A stretch of DNA of 25,040 nucleotides from Cytophagales bacterium (GTDB taxonomy: Bacteria > Bacteroidota > Bacteroidia > Cytophagales > Cyclobacteriaceae): contig JAGUUF010000052.1 in NCBI GenBank assembly GCA_020063545.1, positions 1 to 25,040 on the forward strand, read 5' to 3'. The notes below the pieces were generated by a model. That model was not told the origin of the DNA, did not search any database, and saw only the letters and a program-made list of their open reading frames with translations. Made by a program: the position numbers and the translations under genes. Shown here piece by piece: positions 6,196-12,673 of the stretch; position 1 is the stretch's first letter, and each line of letters begins with the position of its first letter.

Positions 6196-9024
6196 TCAGT
6201 TGCTTAAGTAGTTGCTCTCGCCCAGTTTAGCCTGGGCAACGGCAAGTCGTGCTACCGGAACACGCGGACCTGAGCACGATACATAGTTTAAACCAATCTG
6301 GTGGCAGAAGGTTATCGATGCCGGGTGGCCGCCATGCTCGCCACAAATACCAACTTTCAACTCTGGCCTTCTGTTCCGCCCATCCGTTACAGCAAGCTTC
6401 ATCAGTTTACCCATGCCTTTGCTATCCAGCACTTCAAACGGATTATCTTTCAACACGCCTTTTGCGATATAGTAAGGCAGGAATTTATTCTCGGCATCCT
6501 CGCGTGAGAAGGAGAATGTTGCCTGGGTTAAGTCATTCGTTCCGAATGAAAAGAAATCGGCAACACCTGCCAGTTCTTCTGCCTGCAGGCAGGCCCGCAC
6601 CACTTCAATCATGGTACCGAATTTGAAATTCAGTTTAATACCCCTTTCCCGTTCAATCCGTTCGCGGATTTCATCTACAAAAGCCCGCACCTGCTTTAAT
6701 TCTTCGGCCGCACAAACCTGGGGAATCATTATTTCCGGGCGAACATCAATGCCTACCCGCTGGCAATCAGCGGCTGCTTCCAGAATGGCCTGAATTTGCA
6801 TCCGGTATATCTCCGGAAAGGTTAGTCCAAGGCGAACGCCCCGGTGCCCAAGCATGGGGTTAACTTCATGCAGTTCCTTTACCTTCTTCAGCATTTGTTC
6901 TTTTTTTTGTATTGCTGCTTCAATAAGTTCAACCCCGCTCAGGTTAAAGGGATCGGGAGCCTTATCAGCCATTGATGCGTCTTTGTTTAACAGCCGGAGG
7001 CTTCCGAATAAATTCGTCACGCCACTTACTGTTGTTTTGAGATGTTTCAGATGTTGCAACTCATCACGCAGGACTTCTTCGGTGGGGAGGAATTCATGGA
7101 TTGGCGGATCAAGCAGCCGAATGGTTACCGGGCGCGGTGCCATTACGGTTAGAATCTCTTTAAAATCCTTTTGTTGGATTTCGCGCAGCCTGTTAAGCGC
7201 TGCTTCCCGTTCAGCCGTAGTGGCAGCCAATATCATCTCTATCACTATCGGCAGCCGGTCAACATCGTTGAACATGCGTTCCGTGCGACACAACCCGATG
7301 CCCATCGCACCATATTCCAGGGCTTTCTTTGCTGTTTCGGGTGTATCGGCATTGGCCATTACTTTCAGGGTTGCTGTTTCATCGGCCCAGGTTAGCAGGG
7401 TTTTAAGTTCATCCGAAAAGGAAGGCTCAACCGTTGGAATAACTCCGGGGTAAACAAAGCCGCTTCCGCCATCCAGAGTAATAAAATCACCTTCATACAA
7501 AACTTTATCACCAATACGGGCCTGCCTCAACTTAACATCTACTTCTATGCCTTCAGCACCGGCCACACAAGGTTTACCCATTCCACGTGCTACCACCGCT
7601 GCATGCGAGGTTTTGCCGCCTCTGCTGGTCAGCACTCCCTGTGCAGCGAAAAAACCGTGAATATCTTCAGGCTTAGTTTCTTCGCGAACCAGAATTACGT
7701 TTGCACCCGATTTACCCATCAATTCAGCCCGGTCGGCATCAAATACCACATGCCCCGAAGCCGCACCGGGCGATGCGGGTAATCCCTGCGCCAGGGGCTG
7801 TACTTTATGCAAGGAGTCTAACCGCGGGTGAAGTAACTGCTCCAGCATATCCGGCTTGATTCTTAACAATGCCTGTTCTTTTGTAATCAGCCCTTCGCGT
7901 GCCATCTCTACCGAGGTTCGCACCATGGCTGTGGTGTTCATTTTGCCGTTGCGTGTTTGAAGACAATACAACACACCTTTTTCAATGGTGTATTCAAAAT
8001 CCTGAACTTCTTTGTAATGTCTTTCAAGTTTCTGTCGCAAAGCTTCCAGCTGTTTGTATTGCTCAGGCATTTCAATGGCCAGCTCACTCACAGGCTTTGG
8101 TGTTCGAATACCCGCAACCACATCTTCGCCCTGGGCATTGGTTAAGTATTCGCCAAACATTACGTTTTCTCCTGTCCCCGGGTCGCGGGTAAAGCCTACA
8201 CCTGTTGCGGAATCATTGCCCAGATTGCCAAACACCATTGACACGACATTTACTGCCGTTCCGTTTGCCATCTCAGGTGTAATGTTAAATTCCTTCCGGT
8301 AATCAACAGCCCGCTTCCCCATCCATGAATTAAACACTGCTTTTATGGCAATTTCCAACTGCTCATAAACATCTTCCGGAAAAGGTTTTCCGGTTACTTC
8401 ATTAACAACACGTAAAAACCGCTCACTGATTTCCTTAAGGTCTGCAGCATTCAGCCCAATGTCTGCTTTCACACCAGCTCGCCTTTTCACTTCTTCAAAG
8501 TGCATATCGAATTTTTCATCCGGCACACCCAGTGCAACTTTGCCAAACAATTGAACGAATCGCCTGTATGCGTCATAACCAAACCGTTCATTTTGTGTCT
8601 GCCGAATCAATCCAGTAAGTGTACGCTTGTTAAGCCCCAGGTTAAGAATTGTATCCATCATGCCCGGCATGGACATGGCCGAGCCCGACCGGACAGAGAC
8701 CAGCAGGGGATTGAACTCATCACCGAATACCTTACCTGTGGCCCGTTCGAGTGAGTGCATATTTTCCACAACTTCTTCCATCAAGCCTTTTGGCAACCTT
8801 TTTTCAGGTCCGTTGAGGTATGCAAGGCATGCCTCCGTAGTCACTACAAATCCGGGCGGCACGTTCAACCCAATTTGGGTCATTTCGCAAAGGTTGGCTC
8901 CTTTGCCTCCGAGCAATTGTTTGTTTTTTCCATCACCATTGTGAAAAGAATATACATAGCGACCCTGAATACCGGCCTCAGCGTTCGGGCTGGTGGGTCT
9001 TTCGAGTATGCTGGCAACATTCAT
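6196..9024 (-). CDS. ppdK: Pyruvate, phosphate dikinase
   Basis: A 942-residue cytosolic enzyme that interconverts pyruvate + ATP + Pi and PEP + AMP + PPi, acting in gluconeogenesis or PPi-linked glycolysis. Domain order is standard: N-terminal ATP-grasp with LLGGKGANLCEM (about 37-48) and the VRSGSAMSMPGMMDTILNLG block (111-130); phospho-histidine swivel domain with GGKTSHAAVVARG (His474); C-terminal PEP/pyruvate TIM barrel ending in CGEHGG and YVSCSG, whose Cys917 corresponds to the catalytic acid. It differs slightly from textbook PPDK: SCSG-PRVP replaces SCSPxRVP, and about 20 extra residues precede the first conserved strand. The start ATG at 9024 is the first in frame and keeps that extension. 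No regulatory PDRP gene is adjacent. Confidence 0.96.
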   Translation of the reverse strand: MNVASILERPTSPNAEAGIQGRYVYSFHNGDGKNKQLLGGKGANLCEMTQIGLNVPPGFVVTTEACLAYLNGPEKRLPKGLMEEVVENMHSLERATGKVFGDEFNPLLVSVRSGSAMSMPGMMDTILNLGLNKRTLTGLIRQTQNERFGYDAYRRFVQLFGKVALGVPDEKFDMHFEEVKRRAGVKADIGLNAADLKEISERFLRVVNEVTGKPFPEDVYEQLEIAIKAVFNSWMGKRAVDYRKEFNITPEMANGTAVNVVSMVFGNLGNDSATGVGFTRDPGTGENVMFGEYLTNAQGEDVVAGIRTPKPVSELAIEMPEQYKQLEALRQKLERHYKEVQDFEYTIEKGVLYCLQTRNGKMNTTAMVRTSVEMAREGLITKEQALLRIKPDMLEQLLHPRLDSLHKVQPLAQGLPASPGAASGHVVFDADRAELMGKSGANVILVREETKPEDIHGFFAAQGVLTSRGGKTSHAAVVARGMGKPCVAGAEGIEVDVKLRQARIGDKVLYEGDFITLDGGSGFVYPGVIPTVEPSFSDELKTLLTWADETATLKVMANADTPETAKKALEYGAMGIGLCRTERMFNDVDRLPIVIEMILAATTAEREAALNRLREIQQKDFKEILTVMAPRPVTIRLLDPPIHEFLPTEEVLRDELQHLKHLKTTVSGVTNLFGSLRLLNKDASMADKAPDPFNLSGVELIEAAIQKKEQMLKKVKELHEVNPMLGHRGVRLGLTFPEIYRMQIQAILEAAADCQRVGIDVRPEIMIPQVCAAEELKQVRAFVDEIRERIERERGIKLNFKFGTMIEVVRACLQAEELAGVADFFSFGTNDLTQATFSFSREDAENKFLPYYIAKGVLKDNPFEVLDSKGMGKLMKLAVTDGRNRRPELKVGICGEHGGHPASITFCHQIGLNYVSCSGPRVPVARLAVAQAKLGESNYLSN

Positions 9025-9096
9025 GGCTATTTCAGTTAAGTCCCTGAATGTACCGGTGACATTCCTCCTGTAATATGACCGGAATCATCGGCAACG

Positions 9097-9110
9097 CTGA
9101 TTCAAATCAG
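9097..9110. repeat. Dyad CTGATT-CA-AATCAG upstream of ppdK
   Basis: Perfect 6-base arms with a 2-base centre, 73-86 bases upstream of the ppdK start. The size and symmetry suit a dimeric regulator site, but a dyad this short can occur by chance. Confidence 0.3.
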
Positions 9111-9211
9111 GATTGAGAAAGTTGAAAAACAACCCTGCTGACCAATAAACTTAATGCTCGCGGCCGAGCGTCAGGCATCATTAAACGGTTAGCGAGTAGG
9201 CAGAAAAATAG

Positions 9212-9219
9212 TAACTTTG
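9212..9219 (+). promoter_or_regulatory. Bacteroidetes-type -7 box for the E2-parA operon
   Basis: TAACTTTG matches the TAnnTTTG -7 consensus of the Bacteroidetes primary sigma factor exactly. It lies 22 bases before the ATG at 9242, predicting a leader of roughly 15 bases. No good TTTG -33 element is found at the expected spacing, so only the -7 box is claimed. Confidence 0.6.
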
Positions 9220-9241
9220 GCCGGTCAAAAAATTACATTGC

Positions 9242-10543
9242 ATGGCGCTGGTTGAACTGATTATGCCAAAAATGGGCGAAAGCATTATGGAGGCCACCAT
9301 CCTGTCGTGGCTGAAAAAACCAGGTGATAAAATTGAACAGGACGAATCGGTACTGGAAGTGGCTACCGATAAGGTTGATACTGAAGTGCCCTCAACCCAT
9401 GCCGGTGTTCTTAAGGAGATTCTTGCCAAAGAGGGCGAAGTTGTTAAAGTTGGAAAACCCATTGCCATCATCGCCACCGAAGCCGATGTTGCGGCAACTC
9501 CCCTGGCCGAAAAGCAACCTCCTGCAAAAAAATCGGAACCGGTAAAAGAAACCGCCACACCGGTACCCACTAACGGATCGTCCAAAACCGGTGCTACCGA
9601 TTTTAAGTCGGCCTCACGCTTTTACTCACCCCTGGTTAAAAATATTGCCCGTGAGGAGAATATACCGGTTATGGAACTTGAAACCATACCCGGCTCCGGC
9701 CTGGAAGGACGCGTAACCAAAAAAGATATTCTTGCCTATGTGCAGCACCGTAAACTGGGCCAAACCATCCAATCCGTTCAACAACATACCGGAGTAACCG
9801 CACCGCCAAAAGCCGTTCCGGTTTCCATATCGGGCGGAGATGAAATCATCGAAATGGACCGCATGCGCAAAATGATTGCCGAACGGATGGTGGATTCGAA
9901 ACGGATTTCTCCCCACGTTACCTCGTTTGTTGAAGCCGATGTAACCAACATTGTATTCTGGCGCAATAAAGTGAAGAACGAATTCCAGAAACGCTTCGGT
10001 GAAAGTTTAACCTTCACACCCATTTTCATTGAAGCCGTAGCCAGCGCCATTAAGGATTTCCCGATGATCAACATCCAGGTGGATGGTGACCGGATCATCA
10101 AAAAGAAAGATATAAACGTGGGCATGGCCGTAGCCCTGCCATCCGGCAACCTGATTGTGCCGGTTATTAAAAATGCCGACCAGTATAACATTACCGGCCT
10201 GGCTAAAATCGTAAACGACCTGGCTAACCGCGCTCGCGACAATAAACTGAAGCCCGATGATCTGGCTGGCGGCACATACACCGTATCCAATGTGGGCTCG
10301 TTTGGCAATGTAATGGGTACACCCATTATTATGCAGCCACAGGTGGGCATCCTGGCGCTGGGTGCAATACAAAAGAAACCCGCTGTAGTTGAAACACCGT
10401 ATGGCGATGCCATTGTGGTTAGGCATAAAATGTTCCTCTCTCACTCATACGACCACCGGGTGGTTGACGGGGCACTGGGCGGATCGTTTGTGCGCAGGGT
10501 AGCCGACTACCTGGAAAAGTTTGATGTTAATCGAACACTCTGA
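9242..10543 (+). CDS. 2-oxoacid dehydrogenase E2, dihydrolipoyllysine acyltransferase
   Basis: A 433-residue core component of a pyruvate/2-oxoglutarate/branched-chain 2-oxoacid dehydrogenase complex. It has one lipoyl domain (1-77) with the lipoylated Lys44 in EVATDKVDTE, a linker rich in A, P and K (80-125), a peripheral subunit-binding domain (about 127-167, SPLVKNIAREENI through GRVTKKDI), and the catalytic acyltransferase domain (about 200-430) with the active-site motif HRVVDG (His405, Asp409). The LIMPKMGESIMEATI start and the single lipoyl domain resemble Bacteroidetes branched-chain or generic 2-oxoacid E2 rather than the PDH E2 fused to several lipoyl domains; substrate choice is uncertain. 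E1 and E3 genes are not adjacent. A small ParA gene follows after 7 bases, probably in the same transcript. Confidence 0.93.
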   Translation: MALVELIMPKMGESIMEATILSWLKKPGDKIEQDESVLEVATDKVDTEVPSTHAGVLKEILAKEGEVVKVGKPIAIIATEADVAATPLAEKQPPAKKSEPVKETATPVPTNGSSKTGATDFKSASRFYSPLVKNIAREENIPVMELETIPGSGLEGRVTKKDILAYVQHRKLGQTIQSVQQHTGVTAPPKAVPVSISGGDEIIEMDRMRKMIAERMVDSKRISPHVTSFVEADVTNIVFWRNKVKNEFQKRFGESLTFTPIFIEAVASAIKDFPMINIQVDGDRIIKKKDINVGMAVALPSGNLIVPVIKNADQYNITGLAKIVNDLANRARDNKLKPDDLAGGTYTVSNVGSFGNVMGTPIIMQPQVGILALGAIQKKPAVVETPYGDAIVVRHKMFLSHSYDHRVVDGALGGSFVRRVADYLEKFDVNRTL

Positions 10544-10550
10544 CGGGCAG

Positions 10551-11174
10551 ATGTCCAAAATCATTTCCTTCATCAGCCGCAAAGGCGGAACGGGCAAAAC
10601 CACCAATGCCATTAACCTGGCAACCGCACTCCACCGGGCCGGAAAGAAGGTTATGCTGGTGGAAACCGATACCAATTACACCCTCAACACCCTCCGTAAA
10701 ATGGAGCAGCTGAAAGGCGAGGCCGATGGAACGTTGTTTGAAATACTGGGCTCGCACGACCAGCAAGTGGCCGATGAACTTATCCGGATTAAACAAACGC
10801 CCGGCTTGCATTATATTATTGTCGACAGTGCCGGCAAAACCACCGATGAAGGCATTAAAAAACTATGCCTGGTAAGCGATGCGGTGATTGTGCCCACCAG
10901 CCTTACCCAAAACGATTTACTGGTTACCTACCAGACCGTGGCCGACCTGGCCCCTGCCCGCGAATTGAATCCGAACCTGAAAATAATGGTGTTACCCAAC
11001 CGCATCCACAGCTTTACCAAACTGAAAACCATTCACGAAAGCCTGAGCAACGTAAACGCAATCATCCTGGATGTGATGGTGCCGCAAAAAAACGTATTTG
11101 TAAATTTCAGCACGGTAAGTGCTGAAAAGGAGTACCAGCCGGTTGTTGATGAGTTGATGAAGCACCTGCAATGA
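10551..11174 (+). CDS. Small ParA/MinD-family ATPase, orphan
   Basis: A 207-residue deviant Walker A ATPase. I use ATG 10551, 7 bases after the E2 stop; an in-frame TTG at 10521 would overlap E2 by 23 bases and add residues ahead of the conserved first strand. KGGTGKT (11-17) has the signature lysine (Lys11) and P-loop Lys16; the Walker A' region is LVETDTN (Asp40) and Walker B is YIIVDSAG (Asp92). The sequence VLPNRIH corresponds to the usual guanine/adenine-side N-R strand. At this length, without an N-terminal DNA-binding domain, it resembles ParF-type plasmid ATPases and McdA-like cargo positioners. ParB and parS-like repeats are absent. It overlaps the next gene by ATGA, so a dedicated partner is likely. 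Role inferred: ATP-driven positioning of DNA or a protein cargo. Confidence 0.88.
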   Translation: MSKIISFISRKGGTGKTTNAINLATALHRAGKKVMLVETDTNYTLNTLRKMEQLKGEADGTLFEILGSHDQQVADELIRIKQTPGLHYIIVDSAGKTTDEGIKKLCLVSDAVIVPTSLTQNDLLVTYQTVADLAPARELNPNLKIMVLPNRIHSFTKLKTIHESLSNVNAIILDVMVPQKNVFVNFSTVSAEKEYQPVVDELMKHLQ

Positions 11175-11491
11175 GTAAAAATAAAAATCCGCTTAAAGAC
11201 CTCGACCTGTTTTTGAAGCAGCAGGCAGCTTCCTTTGTAAGCCCAACCCCGCTGAGCGAGCGGATTGCCGCTAACCCTGCCCAGGAAATAAATGGCGATA
11301 AACCGGAAGAACTTATACATCAACTCATTCAACTCGCCCAAACTGATCGTGAAAAATTTTTAGACCTGATTATCCGGGCAGCCGAAAACGACCCCTCGCC
11401 TGAAAACACCATGCTTATCAATACCGCCCTTTACCTGAAAAGCGGGGCCAACTGGAAGGAAGCTGTTCGCCAATATTGGCAAAACAAATAA
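11171..11491 (+). CDS. Unrecognised small protein coupled to the ParA ATPase
   Basis: A 106-residue soluble protein whose ATG overlaps the parA stop (ATGA, 11171-11174). I do not recognise a family. Residues 1-30 are basic then amphipathic (NPLKDLDLFLKQQAASF), 31-45 look disordered, and 46-105 are helical, with PEELIHQLIQLAQTDREKF and a C-terminal KEAVRQYW tail. It has no transmembrane segment, signal peptide, cysteine or obvious DNA-binding helix-turn-helix or ribbon-helix-helix. Coupling and size are what one expects of an adaptor for a ParA-type ATPase (as ParG is to ParF or McdB to McdA), but this is context-based inference. The downstream gene has its own promoter, so this is probably the end of the operon. 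Confidence 0.7.
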   Translation: MSKNKNPLKDLDLFLKQQAASFVSPTPLSERIAANPAQEINGDKPEELIHQLIQLAQTDREKFLDLIIRAAENDPSPENTMLINTALYLKSGANWKEAVRQYWQNK

Positions 11492-11504
11492 TCCGGTATT
11501 TTTG
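11476..11504 (+). promoter_or_regulatory. Promoter of the cystathionine gamma-synthase-type gene
   Basis: TTGG at 11476-11479 and TATTTTTG at 11497-11504 fit the Bacteroidetes -33/TAnnTTTG -7 pair with about 18 bases between TTG and TA. The -33 part lies inside the last codons of the preceding gene. The start codon is 23 bases after the -7 box. Confidence 0.6.
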
Positions 11505-11527
11505 CCGGTCGTTAACCAAATCATAGT

Positions 11528-12673
11528 ATGAAATTCGGAACCAAAGCCGTTCACGCAGGCGTAGAACCTGACCCTTCAACCGGGGCCATCATGACGCCCA
11601 TCTTTCAAACCAGTACGTACGTGCAGGAAGAGCCCGCCAAACATAAAGGCTATGCGTATGCGCGCGGGGCTAACCCAACCCGAAACGCACTTCAAAAAAG
11701 TATTGCTGCGCTTGAAAACGGAAAGTATGCACTTTGCTTTTCTTCCGGCATGGGCGCAACCGATACGGTTATAAAACTGCTCAATGCAGGCGATGAGGTA
11801 ATTACCAGCAACGATTTGTATGGCGGCTCGTACCGGATGTTTAAACGTGTGTATGAACGCCTTGGGATAAAATTCCACTTTATTGACCTTACCAACGCAA
11901 CCAATATCAACCAATACCTCAGCGAAAAAACCAGGCTCATCTGGCTGGAGACACCCAGCAACCCGCTGATGAATGTAATTGACATTAAGGCATGTGTTGA
12001 CATAGCCAAAACAAAAAACATTCGGGTAGCAGTAGATAACACCTTTGCATCGCCATACCTGCAAAACCCACTCGACCTGGGTGCTGATATGGTTATGCAC
12101 TCAGTAACCAAATACCTGAGCGGCCATTCGGATGTGATCATGGGGGCGCTGGTTACCAACGATGAGAAACTTTACCAGGAACTGGCCTTCATTCAAAACT
12201 CATGCGGAGCAGTGCCGGGACCGCAGGATTGTTTTCTTGTTTTGAGGGGAATTAAAACATTACACCTGCGCATGGAGCGCCACTGCCTGAACGGCCGCAA
12301 AATAGCTGAGTTTCTGGCTGCCCATCCGAAAGTAGGAAAGGTTTACTGGCCTGGCTTTACCACGCACCCCAACCATGCGGTTGCTAAAAAACAAATGCGC
12401 GATTTTGGCGGCATGCTTTCCTTTACACTGAAAGACGATGACCTGCAAAAAGCTTTTACACTGATGAAAAGTGTTAACCTGTTTTCACTTGCCGAATCGC
12501 TGGGTGGGGTAGAATCGCTCATTAATCACCCGGCATCCATGACACACGCCAGCATTCCAAGGGAAGAACGATTAAAAAACGGGTTGGTGGATTCGCTCAT
12601 CAGGTTAAGCATCGGCATTGAAGATGCGGACGACCTGGTTGCCGACCTGGAGCAGGCATTGGCAAAGACCTAA
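11528..12673 (+). CDS. Cystathionine gamma-synthase/lyase-type PLP enzyme
   Basis: A 381-residue PLP-dependent enzyme of the Cys/Met metabolism family, of typical length. Visible motifs are YARGANPTRNALQKSIAALE (44-63, substrate and phosphate region), SSGMGATDT, the PLP-stacking Tyr in NDLYGGSY, Asp170 in AVDNTFASPYLQNP, which pairs with the cofactor ring nitrogen, and the Schiff-base Lys195 in HSVTKYLSGHSDVIMG. The C-terminal SLGGVESLINHPASMTH and RLSIGIED blocks are conserved. Members make cystathionine from an activated homoserine (gamma-synthase) or split it (gamma- or beta-lyase); these cannot be separated reliably by sequence alone, and Bacteroidetes homologues are usually annotated as gamma-synthase. 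It has its own promoter. Its stop codon overlaps that of the convergent histidine kinase. Confidence 0.9.
   Translation: MKFGTKAVHAGVEPDPSTGAIMTPIFQTSTYVQEEPAKHKGYAYARGANPTRNALQKSIAALENGKYALCFSSGMGATDTVIKLLNAGDEVITSNDLYGGSYRMFKRVYERLGIKFHFIDLTNATNINQYLSEKTRLIWLETPSNPLMNVIDIKACVDIAKTKNIRVAVDNTFASPYLQNPLDLGADMVMHSVTKYLSGHSDVIMGALVTNDEKLYQELAFIQNSCGAVPGPQDCFLVLRGIKTLHLRMERHCLNGRKIAEFLAAHPKVGKVYWPGFTTHPNHAVAKKQMRDFGGMLSFTLKDDDLQKAFTLMKSVNLFSLAESLGGVESLINHPASMTHASIPREERLKNGLVDSLIRLSIGIEDADDLVADLEQALAKT

Larger units (their letters stand above)
9025..9241. other. Divergent intergenic region between ppdK and the E2 gene
   Basis: This 217-base stretch is the longest gene-free interval in the window. 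It holds the E2 promoter -7 box (9212-9219) and a 6-base dyad (9097-9110). A GC-rich dyad GCTCG-CGGC-CGAGC lies further right, between about 9150 and 9170. I find no conserved RNA or ORF of credible length. The ppdK promoter must lie here on the minus strand but I cannot place it confidently. Confidence 0.6.

Noticed and set aside
9025..9085. Tiny minus-strand ORF (MSPVHSGT then stop) upstream of ppdK, preceded by AGGAGG, as a regulatory leader peptide.
   Set aside because: AGGAGG is only 1 base from the ATG, too close for initiation, Bacteroidetes rarely use such sites, and the peptide has no run of codons suggesting attenuation.
10521..10550. Upstream TTG start of the ParA gene, overlapping the E2 gene by 23 bases.
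   Set aside because: The ATG at 10551 gives the standard M-x-K-I-I-x-F-x-S-x-K-G-G start and lies 7 bases after the E2 stop.
10551..11491. ParA gene as evidence of an integrated plasmid or phage.
   Set aside because: No replication, integrase, relaxase, repeat or attachment-like sequence is nearby, and base composition looks the same as the metabolic neighbours.
11493..11508. CCGG-N8-CCGG as a terminator of the ParA operon.
   Set aside because: Only a 4-base stem, without a T-run after it, and it coincides with the next gene's -7 box.
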